This document shows, piece after piece, positions 17,147-25,662 of a stretch of 46,281 nt of DNA. The DNA comes from Alphaproteobacteria bacterium. Its GTDB lineage: Bacteria; Pseudomonadota; Alphaproteobacteria; DSM-16000; Inquilinaceae. A program made the translations under genes and the position numbers. Position 1 is the first letter of the stretch. Each line of letters opens with the position of its first letter. Below the pieces are notes generated by a model. The model made no database searches. It was not told the origin of the DNA and saw nothing but the letters and a program-made list of their open reading frames with translations. Where the stretch lies: positions 1 through 46,281 of the forward strand of contig JANQSN010000014.1 in assembly GCA_028284045.1 (NCBI GenBank). Reading direction: 5' to 3'.

Positions 17147-19954
17147 GTGACCGATACCCCATCCGACCCGCCCGATTTCGATATCCGCCCGGTGGCGATC
17201 GAGGAGGAGATGAAACGCTCCTACCTCGACTACTCCATGAGCGTGATCGTCAGCCGGGCGCTGCCGGATGTCCGCGATGGGCTGAAGCCGGTGCACCGGC
17301 GCATCCTCTTCGCGATGAAACAGAACGGCTACGACAGCACCAAGCCGTTCCGCAAATCCGCCCGCATCGTCGGCGACGTGATGGGCCAGTACCACCCGCA
17401 CGGCGACGCCGCGATCTACGACGCCATGGTGCGGATGGCGCAGGACTTCTCCATGCGCCTGCCCCTGATCGACGGGCAGGGCAATTTCGGCTCGATGGAC
17501 AACGATCCGCCGGCGGCCATGCGCTATACCGAGGCGCGGTTGGCCAAGGCGGCCGAAGCGCTGTTGGAGGACATCGACAAGGACACGGTGGACTTCCAGG
17601 CGACCTATGACGAGAGCCAGGAAGAGCCCGTCGTCCTGCCGGCGCGCTATCCCAATCTGCTGGTCAACGGCGCCAGCGGCATCGCCGTCGGCATGGCCAC
17701 CAACATCCCGACCCACAATCTGGGGGAGGTGATCGACGCCTGCCTGGCGACCCTGGACGACCCGGAGATCACGCTGGACCAGCTTCTGGAGCTGGTGCCC
17801 GGCCCCGACTTCCCCACCGGCGGCATCATCATGGGCCGTGCGGCCATCGCCCAAGCCTACCGCCACGGCCGCGCCAGCCTGACCGTGCGCGCCCGCACTC
17901 GGATCGAGCCGATCCGCCGCGACCGCGAGGCGATCATCGTCAGCGAGATCCCCTTTCAGGTGAACAAGGCGCGGATGATCGAGCGCATCGCGGAGGTGGT
18001 GCACGACAAGTCGGTAGAGGGCATCTCCGACCTGCGCGACGAAAGCGACCGCGACGGCGTGCGCGTGGTGATCGAGTTGAAGCGCGACGTGAATGCCGAG
18101 GTGGTGCTGAACCAGCTCTTCCACTTCACGCCGCTGCAGACCACCTTCGGCGTCAACATGCTGGCGCTGGACGGCGGCCAGCCCCTGTTGATGTCGCTGC
18201 GCCAGGTGATCGACGCCTTCCTGCATTTCCGCGAGGAGGTGATTACCCGGCGCACCATCTTCGAGCTGACCCGGGCCCGCAACCGCGCCCATGTGTTGGT
18301 CGGCTTGGCCGTCGCCGTCGCCAATATCGATGCCGTGATCGCGCTGATCCGCGGCGCGCCGGACCCGCAGGCGGCGCGCGAGGGCCTGATGGCGCGGGCC
18401 TGGCCGGCGGCGGAGATCGGTCCGCTGATCGCGCTGATCGACGAGCCCGACCGCCCGCTCGGCCCCGACGGCACCTATCGGCTGTCGGAGGCGCAGGCGC
18501 GCGCCATCCTGGATTTGCGCTTGCACCGTCTGACCGGTCTGGAGCGGGAGAAGATCGCCGCCGACCTGCGCGAGATCGTCGCCCGCATCGCCGACTATCT
18601 GGAGATCCTGTCGGACCGCGATCGGATGCTGTCGGTGATGCATGGCGAGCTGTCGGAGATGAAGGAGCGCTTCGCCACGCCGCGGCGCACCGATATCGAG
18701 GACAGCGCCGCCGATGCGGAGATCGAGGACCTGATCCAGCGCGAGGACATGGTCGTCACGGTCAGCAATGCCGGCTACATCAAGCGGGTGCCGCTGTCGA
18801 CCTATCGCGCCCAGCGCCGCGGCGGCAAGGGCCGTGCCGGCATGACGATGAAGGACGAGGACTTCGTCCAGGACCTTTTCGTCGCCAGTACGCATACGCC
18901 GATGCTGTTCTTCTCCAGCCGCGGCATCGTCTACCGGCTGAAGGTCTACCGCCTGCCGGTCGGCACGCCGACGGCGCGCGGCCGGGCGCTGGTCAACCTC
19001 CTGCCGTTGGAGGCGGGGGAGACCATCACCTCGGTCATGCCGCTGCCGGAGGACGAGGGCGCCTGGACCGACCTCTACCTGATGTTCTCAACCGACAGCG
19101 GCGGCGTGCGGCGCAACCGGCTGAGCGACTTCTCCAACATCAACCGCAACGGCAAGATCGCCATGAAGCTGGAGGCCGGCGACCGGCTTGTCGGCGCCCG
19201 GGTGTGCACGGCGGACCATGATGTGCTGCTGGCCACCCGGGCCGGCATGTGCATCCGCTTCCCCGTGGACGATGTGCGCATCTTCTCCGGACGCACCTCG
19301 CCGGGGGTGCGCGGCATCCGGCTGATGGACGGCGACCGGGTGATCTCCATCTCCATCCTGTGCCAGATGGAGGCCACGGCGGAGGAGCGTCGCGCCTATC
19401 TGAAATTGGCGAACGAGCGCCGTCAGGCGGTCGGTGAGGAGACCGACGGCGAGGATGAGGTCGACAGCCCCGACATCTCGCTGGCGCCGGAGCGCTACCA
19501 GGCGCTGGAGGCGGAGGAGGAGTTCGTGCTGACCGTCAGCGAGGCCGGCTTCGGCAAGCGCAGCTCCAGCTACGGCTACCGCCGCACCGGGCGCGGCGGC
19601 AAGGGCATCTGGAACATGGAGATGGGCGGGCGCAACCAGGCGATCGCCACCTGCTTCCCGGTCACCCGCAATCAGGAGATCGTGCTGGTTACCGATGCCG
19701 GCCAGCTCATGCGGTGCCCGGTCGACGATGTGCGCATCGCCGCGCGCAAGACGCAGGGCGTGACGGTGTTCCGGGTGGCCGACGACGAACGCGTGGTCTC
19801 CGTCGCCGCCATCCCCGTCGACGACGACGAGGAGGACGCGGACGGTCCGGCGGACGACGCGGGCGCGCCGGATGACAACGGCGGCGGTACGGCCGGCCCG
19901 GGCGGTGAGGTCGGCGCGCCGGAGGGCGACGACGGCGGTGCGGGACCCTCATAG
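17147..19954 (+). CDS. gyrA: DNA gyrase subunit A
   Basis: About 935 residues. GyrA cuts and rejoins DNA during ATP-driven negative supercoiling with GyrB. The N-terminal domain starts [19 protein letters not shown]; the catalytic tyrosine lies in [10 protein letters not shown], and the quinolone-resistance region is [13 protein letters not shown]. Ala88 occupies the position of E. coli Ser83, while Asp92 matches Asp87. The GyrA box QRRGGKG is present in the C-terminal beta-pinwheel. An acidic insertion (about residues 745-785, [17 protein letters not shown]) interrupts the pinwheel, and the tail is Asp/Gly-rich. I prefer the GTG at 17147 (MTDTP...), with a TTG at 17138 as an in-frame alternative. 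Confidence 0.97.
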   Translation: MTDTPSDPPDFDIRPVAIEEEMKRSYLDYSMSVIVSRALPDVRDGLKPVHRRILFAMKQNGYDSTKPFRKSARIVGDVMGQYHPHGDAAIYDAMVRMAQDFSMRLPLIDGQGNFGSMDNDPPAAMRYTEARLAKAAEALLEDIDKDTVDFQATYDESQEEPVVLPARYPNLLVNGASGIAVGMATNIPTHNLGEVIDACLATLDDPEITLDQLLELVPGPDFPTGGIIMGRAAIAQAYRHGRASLTVRARTRIEPIRRDREAIIVSEIPFQVNKARMIERIAEVVHDKSVEGISDLRDESDRDGVRVVIELKRDVNAEVVLNQLFHFTPLQTTFGVNMLALDGGQPLLMSLRQVIDAFLHFREEVITRRTIFELTRARNRAHVLVGLAVAVANIDAVIALIRGAPDPQAAREGLMARAWPAAEIGPLIALIDEPDRPLGPDGTYRLSEAQARAILDLRLHRLTGLEREKIAADLREIVARIADYLEILSDRDRMLSVMHGELSEMKERFATPRRTDIEDSAADAEIEDLIQREDMVVTVSNAGYIKRVPLSTYRAQRRGGKGRAGMTMKDEDFVQDLFVASTHTPMLFFSSRGIVYRLKVYRLPVGTPTARGRALVNLLPLEAGETITSVMPLPEDEGAWTDLYLMFSTDSGGVRRNRLSDFSNINRNGKIAMKLEAGDRLVGARVCTADHDVLLATRAGMCIRFPVDDVRIFSGRTSPGVRGIRLMDGDRVISISILCQMEATAEERRAYLKLANERRQAVGEETDGEDEVDSPDISLAPERYQALEAEEEFVLTVSEAGFGKRSSSYGYRRTGRGGKGIWNMEMGGRNQAIATCFPVTRNQEIVLVTDAGQLMRCPVDDVRIAARKTQGVTVFRVADDERVVSVAAIPVDDDEEDADGPADDAGAPDDNGGGTAGPGGEVGAPEGDDGGAGPS

Positions 19955-20064
19955 GGATCAGGCATAGGGATCGGGGCGTCCGGCGGGCGGGTGCGGAGCA
20001 GCACGCATTCGCGCAGCCCGGCGCCGGTAGGACCAGGACAGAAGGTCTGGGGAGGACACAGGCG

Positions 20065-20589
20065 ATGGCGACGGAGCGGATCGGCCTCTATCCGGGGACG
20101 TTCGATCCCATCACCCATGGGCATCTCGACATCATCAAACGGTCGGCCCCGATGGTCGACCGTCTGGTGATCGGCGTGGCGCTGAATGCCGGCAAGGGGC
20201 CGCTGTTCTCCGCCCCGGAACGCGAGGAGATGGTGCGCGGCGAGATCGGCCCGATCATCGATGCCGGCCACCGGATCGAGGTGATCGGCTTCGACATGCT
20301 GCTGATGCATTTCGCGGAGAGCCTGAACGCCAACGTCATCATCCGCGGCCTGCGCGCGGTGTCGGATTTCGAGTACGAGTTCCAGATGGCCGGCATGAAC
20401 GCCAAGCTGAACACCCAGATCGAGACGGTGTTCCTGATGGCGTCGGACCGCTTCCAGTTCATCTCGTCCCGCTTCGTGAAGGAGGTCGGCCGCTTGGGCG
20501 GCGACATCTCCCATTTCGTCGGCCCAAAGGTCGCGATGCGCATGAAGTCCCGCTTCGCCGTCGGCATGGATACGGCGGTGGGCGAGTAG
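20065..20589 (+). CDS. coaD: Phosphopantetheine adenylyltransferase
   Basis: A 174-residue cytoplasmic nucleotidyltransferase that joins 4'-phosphopantetheine and ATP to give dephospho-CoA, the fourth step of coenzyme A synthesis. The N-terminal YPGTFDPITHGHLDII contains the nucleotide-binding (T/H)xGH motif. IIRGLRAVSDFEYEFQMAGMN and FISSRFVKEVGRLGGDISHFV are the substrate and ATP-site blocks. Length is typical. A GGGGAGGA site lies 10-15 bases before the ATG. It follows gyrA by 110 bases on the same strand, and a tRNA-Lys gene lies just downstream. Confidence 0.97.
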   Translation: MATERIGLYPGTFDPITHGHLDIIKRSAPMVDRLVIGVALNAGKGPLFSAPEREEMVRGEIGPIIDAGHRIEVIGFDMLLMHFAESLNANVIIRGLRAVSDFEYEFQMAGMNAKLNTQIETVFLMASDRFQFISSRFVKEVGRLGGDISHFVGPKVAMRMKSRFAVGMDTAVGE

Positions 20590-20700
20590 GTCCGCGCGAA
20601 CCGCCACCGGGGGTCGCCATTGACCGGACCCGGACGGCCGACCAATATCACCGCCGGCGCCGGCGGCTCACCCCCGAGGCGCCACCACCACACCCGATCC

Positions 20701-20776
20701 GACCGCTTAGCTCAGTTGGTAGAGCAACTGACTTTTAATCAGTAGGTCCAGGGTTCGAGCCCCTGAGCGGTCACCA
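20701..20776 (+). tRNA. tRNA-Lys (anticodon UUU)
   Basis: A full cloverleaf is readable. Acceptor stem GACCGCT pairs with AGCGGTC; the D arm is GCTC/GAGC; anticodon stem ACTGA/TCAGT encloses loop CTTTTAA with anticodon TTT at 20734-20736; the T arm is CAGGG TTCGAGC CCCTG; discriminator A is followed by an encoded CCA (20774-20776). An AT-rich islet starts directly downstream. Confidence 0.97.
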
Positions 20777-20906
20777 ATGACGAAGAGTAACGGCAGCCGA
20801 CGGTTCCTGGAGTTCTTGGTGAAAATTCATCTACGGGCAGATATTGTAAGGGGAAATTGCATTCTGGCGCTTAGATCTCGAGGTTTTGCTAGATACTAAC
20901 TTCTAC

Positions 20907-21416
20907 TTAAATGTTTGGTATCATGAGTTGTCCGCCTCGCCAAACTCCCAAGCAGAACATAGTTAGAGCAGCAATGGCTGAGATCACTGCAATGGTTTGA
21001 AATATATACTCTAGAATCCGAAGTATATTTCCACTATTTTCATCCACAACTAACTTAAAACTAAATGATGAGAAGAACCATTGAGACATGTACGACAGCA
21101 TTGATGTAATAGTTGCAAAAACAATGCCTATGATAAAATACTCAATCCCGATGAATATTGATTCAAATAGATGGTCATTTTTGTTTTTAGATGCTATTGT
21201 ATAGCCAAGAAGCGTCAATAGTCCGGCCGCTGCCCCTCCATTGATTGCCAATAATGCGGCGACGACAGAGCGACCGAATACAATAGTTTCGCGCGTGCTT
21301 GCTATTGCTGCATCCCACTTTCTTTGCTCAAAAATCAAATGACTATTGTAGTAATGTTCGTAATAATTTCTAGTATCAGATTCAATAGCGGCAGACGACC
21401 GAATTCTATTTTCCAA
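20907..21416 (-). CDS. Small three-TM membrane protein, possibly truncated
   Basis: A 169-residue product if it starts at the TTG at 21416. A helical, charged N-terminal part (about 1-42) is followed by three hydrophobic segments, near 45-75 (SVVAALLAINGGAAAGLLTLLGYTI), 84-115 (IGIEYFIIGIVFATITSMLSYM) and 133-160 (IFQTIAVISAIAALTMFCLGVW). The NGGAA motif in the first segment recalls small three-helix membrane proteins I have seen in prophages and islands; I cannot name a function. Codon use is AT-rich, unlike all neighbours, which suggests recent acquisition. The frame stays open upstream to an in-frame TAA at 21450-21452, beyond which lies a better start, so the gene may be interrupted. Confidence 0.65.
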   Translation of the reverse strand: MENRIRSSAAIESDTRNYYEHYYNSHLIFEQRKWDAAIASTRETIVFGRSVVAALLAINGGAAAGLLTLLGYTIASKNKNDHLFESIFIGIEYFIIGIVFATITSMLSYMSQWFFSSFSFKLVVDENSGNILRILEYIFQTIAVISAIAALTMFCLGVWRGGQLMIPNI

Positions 21417-21449
21417 ATCTTCTGCTGCTATTCTTGCGGCAACGCGAGC

Positions 21450-21488
21450 TTAAATGTCTTTAAACTCGCTGTCGAATTTACTTCCCAT
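21450..21488 (-). pseudogene. Candidate original start of the three-TM gene, cut by an in-frame TAA
   Basis: On the minus strand an ATG at 21488 has a good ribosome-binding site (AAGGA, 9 bases before it) and opens MGSKFDSEFKDI, then TAA at 21452-21450. The same frame continues without another stop (ARVAARIAAEDLENRIRSS) into the three-TM protein. Either a nonsense mutation split the gene, or the 12-codon piece is a short upstream reading frame, or there is a base error. Removing the stop would give a protein of about 193 residues. Confidence 0.5.
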
Positions 21489-21546
21489 TGCTGCTTTTCC
21501 TTGTTGGAGCCTAGATGAAGTTGGGCTCGCGGAAGCCTAGTTAGAA

Positions 21547-22086
21547 CTACTTCGCACCCTCCACCGCCACGATTCCCGGCAAATGGCGATACCGTTCCGC
21601 ATAGTCGATGCCGTAGCCGGCGACGAAGACGTCCGGGACTTCGAAGCCGACGAAGTCCGGCACCAGGTCGACCTCGCGGCGGGACGGCTTGTCCAGGAGC
21701 GTGCAGGTCTTCAGGTCGGTGATGTCGCGTTGGCGCAGCAGCGTGGCGGCGTAGGCGATCGAGCGGCCGGTGTCGACGATGTCGTCCACCAGCAGGATGC
21801 GGCGGCCGGCAATGTCCGTCGGTACGTCGCCGATCAGGTGGACCTGGCCGGCGCTGACGGTGCCCAGCCCGTAGCTCGACAGCCGCAGGAACTCCACGCC
21901 CGGCCGCGCGCCGGCGCGGTCCAGTGCGCGGATCAGGTCGGCCAGGAAGACGAAGGCACCCTTCAGGAGGCCGACGGCGACCAGCCGCTCACCCATCGCC
22001 GCGACGATCTCGTCGGCTAGGCCCTCGACCCGCCGCGCGATCGTCGGCGCGTCGAACAGCACCCTTGCATCCTCTCCCGGTGGCAT
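21547..22086 (-). CDS. hpt: Hypoxanthine phosphoribosyltransferase
   Basis: A 179-residue cytoplasmic purine-salvage enzyme that converts hypoxanthine (and usually guanine) with PRPP to IMP or GMP. Visible family blocks: LLKGAFVFLADLIRAL, VEFLRLSSYG, and the PRPP-binding RRILLVDDIVDTGRSI, followed by LLDKPSRREVDLVPDFVGFEVPD. The ATG at 22086 is chosen because it has a GGGAGAGG site just upstream and starts the conserved part; the frame stays open further upstream. It is divergent from an adenine deaminase gene 113 bases away, so the two probably act together: adenine to hypoxanthine, then hypoxanthine to IMP. Confidence 0.95.
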   Translation of the reverse strand: MPPGEDARVLFDAPTIARRVEGLADEIVAAMGERLVAVGLLKGAFVFLADLIRALDRAGARPGVEFLRLSSYGLGTVSAGQVHLIGDVPTDIAGRRILLVDDIVDTGRSIAYAATLLRQRDITDLKTCTLLDKPSRREVDLVPDFVGFEVPDVFVAGYGIDYAERYRHLPGIVAVEGAK

Positions 22087-22199
22087 GATGCCTCTCCCGC
22101 CAACGACCTTTCGTGCCTTCGGTCTGCTACCATGGCCGCAAGCTTGGCGCGAACCCGCGCCAGACAGGGAAGGGCCGCCCGTTCGGCGGCGCAAGGGCC
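22087..22199. promoter_or_regulatory. Divergent promoter region, hpt / adenine deaminase
   Basis: A 113-base gap between two divergent purine-salvage genes. It must contain both promoters, and any shared control site would act on both. I see the two ribosome-binding sites (GGGAGAGG for hpt, an AAGGG-type site for the deaminase) but no defined operator. Confidence 0.45.
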
Positions 22200-23210
22200 A
22201 TGACCGACTTCGTCCAGGGCCTGCCGAAGGCCGAGTTGCATCTGCATATCGAAGGCACGCTGGAGCCGGAGCTTCTGTTCGCACTGGCGGCGGAGAACGA
22301 CGTGGCGCTGCCCTATGGGAGTGCCGCAGAGGCGCGCGCGGCCTATGACTTCCAGAACCTGCAGGCGTTCCTCGATCTCTACTATGGCGGCATGGCGGTG
22401 CTGCGCCGCGCGGAGGATTTCTCCCGGCTGACCCGGGCCTATCTCGACCGGGCCGCGGCCGACGGCGTGCGCCATGCGGAGATCTTCTTCGATCCCCAGG
22501 CGCATACCGCCCGGGGCGTCGCCTTCGATACCGTGCTCGCGGGCATCACCCAGGCGCTCGACAACCACGCGCCGACGCTCGGCATGACGACGCGGTTGAT
22601 CTTGTGCTTCTTGCGCGACCGCCCGGTGGCGGAGGCGATGGAGACCCTGCACGCCGCGCTGGACCACAAGGACAGCATCCTGGCCGTCGGCCTCGATTCG
22701 GCGGAGCGCGACCATCCGCCGGAGCCGTTCCGCCCGGTCTTCGACCGCGCCCGGACCGAGGGCTTCCTGACCGTCGCCCATGCCGGGGAGGAGGGGCCGG
22801 CCGCCCATGTGACCGGCGCGCTCGATGCGCTGGGCGCCCGGCGCATCGACCACGGGGTCGCCGCGATGGACGATCCGGCGCTGGTGCGCCGGCTGGCCGA
22901 GGCGCAGGTGCCGCTGACCGTCTGTCCGCTGTCGAACGTCAAGCTGCAGGTCGTCGACGACCTCGCAGACCATCCGCTGAAGGCGATGCTGGAGGCCGGG
23001 ATCCTGGCCACCGTGAACTCCGACGACCCGGCCTATTTCGGCGGCTATGTCGCGGAGAACTATCGCGCCGCCGCGGCCGCCCTCGGTTTGGCCAAGGCCG
23101 AGCTCACGCAACTGGCGCGCAACAGTTTTCAGGCGGCCTTCCTGCCCGACCCGCAGAAGCGGGCGCATCTCGCCGCGGTCGACGCCTACGCCGCCGCTCA
23201 GCCGGCCTGA
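22200..23210 (+). CDS. Adenine deaminase (adenosine deaminase superfamily)
   Basis: A 336-residue zinc hydrolase expected to convert adenine to hypoxanthine. It starts with LPKAELHLHIEGTLEPELLFALA, the His-x-His metal motif at residues 14-16. AHAGEEGP, RIDHGV and VNSDDPAYFGGYV carry the remaining metal and catalytic His/Glu/Asp residues. YDFQNLQAFLDLYY, EIFFDPQAHTARG, VPLTVCPLSNVKL and ARNSFQAAFLP are characteristic of the bacterial/fungal (Aah1-like) adenine deaminases rather than adenosine deaminases. The ATG at 22200 starts the conserved region. Its divergent neighbour hpt uses the hypoxanthine product. Adenosine as substrate cannot be fully excluded from sequence alone. Confidence 0.92.
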   Translation: MTDFVQGLPKAELHLHIEGTLEPELLFALAAENDVALPYGSAAEARAAYDFQNLQAFLDLYYGGMAVLRRAEDFSRLTRAYLDRAAADGVRHAEIFFDPQAHTARGVAFDTVLAGITQALDNHAPTLGMTTRLILCFLRDRPVAEAMETLHAALDHKDSILAVGLDSAERDHPPEPFRPVFDRARTEGFLTVAHAGEEGPAAHVTGALDALGARRIDHGVAAMDDPALVRRLAEAQVPLTVCPLSNVKLQVVDDLADHPLKAMLEAGILATVNSDDPAYFGGYVAENYRAAAAALGLAKAELTQLARNSFQAAFLPDPQKRAHLAAVDAYAAAQPA

Positions 23211-23225
23211 GCGATACGGCCTTCT

Positions 23226-23254
23226 GCTCGGGCGGGCGAGCCTGAGGATCAGGC
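23226..23254. terminator. Two small hairpins between convergent genes
   Basis: GCTCG/CGAGC (23226-23230 and 23237-23241) and GCCTGA/TCAGGC (23240-23245 and 23249-23254) share one base pair position and so may be alternatives. They lie between the adenine deaminase and bactofilin genes. No T tract. Confidence 0.35.
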
Positions 23255-23731
23255 CTCGTTGCTCTCCGGCCGGTCGTCGCCGCTGGCGGCGTCGTCCTCC
23301 GGGCGCAGGAACAGGCCGGCCTTGCCGCGCCGACGCTTGCGGTTGGCGAAGATCGGCTTGATCAGGTTGCGCGACTCGCCGTCCTCGAACGGCCGCGCCG
23401 CCGCGGTGTCGATGACGTCGCTCATGATGCATTTGCCGTTGATGACGCCGTTCTTGTCGATGGTCATCGACTTGCAGACGACATCGCCGTTGATCCGGCC
23501 GCTGGCGCGCACCTCGACCTCCATGCCGAGGAAGTTGCCGTCGAGGCCGCCGGCCACCACAAGGCGGTTGGCCCGGACCAGGCCGCGAACGAACCCGCGT
23601 TCGGCAATGACGACGTTCTTCGCTTCCACCGGCCCTTCAATCTCGCAATGGATCTCCAGGTCGTCAGGCGTCTTGATCTGGCCGAGGATCTTCAGGTTTG
23701 GAGAGAAGACCGACGTACCTTCGTCATTCAT
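23249..23731 (-). CDS. Bactofilin (polymer-forming cytoskeletal protein)
   Basis: A 160-residue protein. Bactofilins polymerise without nucleotides into filaments that place cell-wall enzymes or other machinery. The central region (about 12-105) has the regular hydrophobic/Gly pattern of the right-handed beta-helix: LKILGQIKTPDDLEIHCEIEG, VIAERGFVRGLVRANRLVVAG, VEVRASGRINGDV and MTIDKNGVINGKCIM. Flexible tails flank it; the C-terminal one is basic then acidic (FANRKRRRGK ... PEDDAASGDD). An AGGAG site lies just before the ATG. No peptidase or cell-wall gene is adjacent, so the cellular role is open. Confidence 0.93.
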   Translation of the reverse strand: MNDEGTSVFSPNLKILGQIKTPDDLEIHCEIEGPVEAKNVVIAERGFVRGLVRANRLVVAGGLDGNFLGMEVEVRASGRINGDVVCKSMTIDKNGVINGKCIMSDVIDTAAARPFEDGESRNLIKPIFANRKRRRGKAGLFLRPEDDAASGDDRPESNEA

Positions 23732-24080
23732 CAGTTTCTCCTGGTCACCCGACGAGGTTTTCTACCAAAAATTGCAAATCAAACGGGCCGCGCGCCGCGC
23801 ATTATTTTGAACAGGCGATAAACAGGGCATTAACACCACCGCCGGCCGCCACTGGGTGGGACGACACCGCCGCTCCCCTCACTGACTAACGGTTTCCGTG
23901 CTGGGCGGCAAGCCGTCGGCCATCGGCTTTCCTGCGGCGATCGGTCTGTCGTGCGGCCCGCCCCGATGCTAGTGTTCGCTCTGCCCAAGATGTACGACCG
24001 GGCGGTCCGTGTCCGACGGACACTCAGCGCGGTCCGGTTGTCCGAAACCCGAACGCAAGCCTCGGGGAGGACCCAAGTCA
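23732..24080. other. Intergenic region between bactofilin and the SDR gene
   Basis: A 349-base divergent gap. The bactofilin-proximal part (23755-23835) is AT-richer, as expected for its promoter. A perfect 15-base palindrome (24009-24023) lies on the SDR side. An open frame extends the SDR gene back to 24009 but lacks a ribosome-binding site. Confidence 0.4.
24009..24023. promoter_or_regulatory. Perfect palindrome, candidate operator
   Basis: GTGTCCG-A-CGGACAC is a perfect 7-bp inverted repeat around one base, about 58 bases before the start of the SDR gene. Position and symmetry fit a dimeric regulator site. No regulator gene is adjacent, so this is only a candidate. Confidence 0.35.
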
Positions 24081-24974
24081 GTGCTCGAGCACACGGCAAA
24101 GCCGCCGGCCCGTCCCACGGCCGTGACGGTGATCCAGACCGACACCGGAATCGGCAGCGTCCTGAGCGATCATCTGGACGCGGCAGGGGTTGACCTGCAC
24201 CGGGTCGACGCCGCGGATCTGGCGGTCGGGGACGAGGCGGCGGCGGACGCCCGGCTCGCCGCGGCGATGGCGGGGTGCCAGGCGGTGGTGCTGGCCGCCA
24301 ACCTGCCGATCGAGGCGCCGCACCGCATGGATGGCTACATGGCCAATCTGCGCGTGGCCGCATCGGTGGTGCGCCAGGTGGAGCCGGCCGGCGTCGGCCA
24401 CATCGTCTATCTCAGCAGCGAGGCGGTCTATCCGCCGGATGTCGATCACGTGAACGAGGCGAGCTGTGCCGCCGCGTCGGACTTGGTGGGCGGGATGCAT
24501 CGCGCGCGCGAGGTCATGCTGCAATCGCTGCACAAGGTGCCCGTCGCCGTGTTGCGGCCGGCCCAGGTCTATGGTCTGCCGGGTGAGGATCGCCCCGGCC
24601 CCGATCGGATGCTGCGCTGGGCGGCGTCGGGGGAGGAGCTCCGGATGCCCGGCGGGGGCGAGGACCGCCTCGACTACGTGCTGGTGGACGATGTCTGCCG
24701 CGTCGTCGACGAAACCCTCTCCCACGCCAGCCGCGGCGTGCTCAACATCGCGACGGGCCATTCCATCGATCTGGCGACCGTGGCGCGCAAGATCGCGGCG
24801 GTCATGCAGGGCGAGCAGCGGGTCCATTCGGTGCCGCGGGCCCGGCCGATCACCCATCGCGACTTCGACATCACCGCGGTGTTCAAGGCGTTTCCCAAGC
24901 TGGCCCTGCTGCCGTTGGACCAAGGCTTGTCCCGGGTGGCGGAGCGGATGAGCCAGACCGTCGGCGGGTCATGA
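24081..24974 (+). CDS. Degenerate NAD-epimerase/dehydratase family (extended SDR) protein
   Basis: A 297-residue Rossmann-fold protein. Fold hallmarks remain: VVLAANLPIEAP, VGHIVYLSSEAVYPP, VAVLRPAQVYGLPGEDRPGP, RLDYVLVDDVCRVV and GVLNIATGHSIDLATVARKI. The nucleotide-binding glycine motif is altered (VTVIQTDTGIGSVLSDHL instead of TGxxGxxG), and the catalytic YxxxK is absent (the region reads AASDLVGGMHRAREV). It may therefore bind a nucleotide sugar or nucleotide without normal catalysis. The GTG start is chosen because GGGGAGGA (24064-24071) sits nine bases before it. Its stop overlaps the ATG of the next gene (ATGA), so the two are translationally coupled. Confidence 0.83.
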   Translation: MLEHTAKPPARPTAVTVIQTDTGIGSVLSDHLDAAGVDLHRVDAADLAVGDEAAADARLAAAMAGCQAVVLAANLPIEAPHRMDGYMANLRVAASVVRQVEPAGVGHIVYLSSEAVYPPDVDHVNEASCAAASDLVGGMHRAREVMLQSLHKVPVAVLRPAQVYGLPGEDRPGPDRMLRWAASGEELRMPGGGEDRLDYVLVDDVCRVVDETLSHASRGVLNIATGHSIDLATVARKIAAVMQGEQRVHSVPRARPITHRDFDITAVFKAFPKLALLPLDQGLSRVAERMSQTVGGS

Positions 24975-25639
24975 GGCGGCGGATCCGTCCGGCTCTGCTC
25001 GACCGGCGCCGGGGCGGCCGTCGCGCCCATTTCGCGGCCGTGCTGGGCGTCGCGCTGGCCTTGGCCGCCTGCGCCGACGCGCCGGAACCCTCAACCGGCG
25101 GTGCCGGTCCGACGCCGGCGGCCTCGGCGGGGCCGGCGCCGTTCGATCCTGGGACGTCGGACCGGTTCCTGGCGGAGGCATCGGCCTCCGCGGCCGCTGG
25201 CGACCTCGCCGCGGCGGAGCAGCAGTACCAGGCCGCCGCCCTGGTCTGGCCGGACAATGTGGAGGCCTGGCAAGGCCTGGTGGCGGTGGCCGAGGCGCGG
25301 GACGATCCGGCGGCGGCCGAGGCGGCCGCCTTCGTGCTGCGCCGGCTCTATCTGTTTCCCAGCGGGGCGCTCGGCGTTCAGCGGGAGTACCGCGCCGCCC
25401 TGCTTGGCTATGTCGCGGAGGCCGAGTCGGCACCGGATGCCAACCCGCTGACTCTGACCTACGCACGGGCGCTCGCCGCCTTCTACGCCCACCGCTATGC
25501 GGCCCGCGGCACCCATCAGCCGGTAGAGGGCTATTTCGACCTGCGCTGGGCGGACGTGCCGGCTGCCATGGTGTCCGGCGCCTTGCTGATCGCCTATGGC
25601 GCCAACCTCGCCAGCGGCATCAGCGGCAGCAGCGACTAG
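24971..25639 (+). CDS. Lipoprotein with TPR-like helical repeats
   Basis: A 222-residue protein with a basic N-terminus, a hydrophobic core and a lipobox LALAAC (Cys near residue 34), so a lipoprotein anchored in the inner or outer membrane. After a Pro/Gly/Ala-rich linker come TPR-like helix pairs: FLAEASASAAAGDLAAAEQQYQAAAL, VWPDNVEAWQGLVAVAEARDD and PAAAEAAAFVLRRL. TPRs normally hold protein complexes together. The C-terminal part (YFDLRWADVPAAMVSGALLIAYGANL) has one hydrophobic segment. It is coupled by an ATGA overlap to the degenerate SDR gene. No specific function can be given. Confidence 0.8.
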   Translation: MRRRIRPALLDRRRGGRRAHFAAVLGVALALAACADAPEPSTGGAGPTPAASAGPAPFDPGTSDRFLAEASASAAAGDLAAAEQQYQAAALVWPDNVEAWQGLVAVAEARDDPAAAEAAAFVLRRLYLFPSGALGVQREYRAALLGYVAEAESAPDANPLTLTYARALAAFYAHRYAARGTHQPVEGYFDLRWADVPAAMVSGALLIAYGANLASGISGSSD

Positions 25640-25662
25640 CCGGCCGCGGAGACGCCAGACCC

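Larger units (their letters stand above)
20777..21546. other. AT-rich islet next to tRNA-Lys
   Basis: From just after the tRNA to just before hpt, base composition turns sharply AT-rich against GC-rich flanks on both sides. The only gene I support is a small membrane protein on the minus strand. tRNA 3' ends are common integration sites, so a remnant of an integrated element is a natural explanation. However, I could not find a copy of the tRNA 3' end at the far border, nor an integrase gene. Confidence 0.65.

Noticed and set aside
20777..20899. A 40-codon frame starting directly after the tRNA CCA
   Set aside because: It has no ribosome-binding site other than tRNA sequence and no recognisable similarity.
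20777..21546. A complete genomic island with att sites
   Set aside because: No integrase and no duplicate of the tRNA 3' end was found; near-repeats such as GGAGCCTAG/GGAAGCCTAG are too short and do not match the tRNA.
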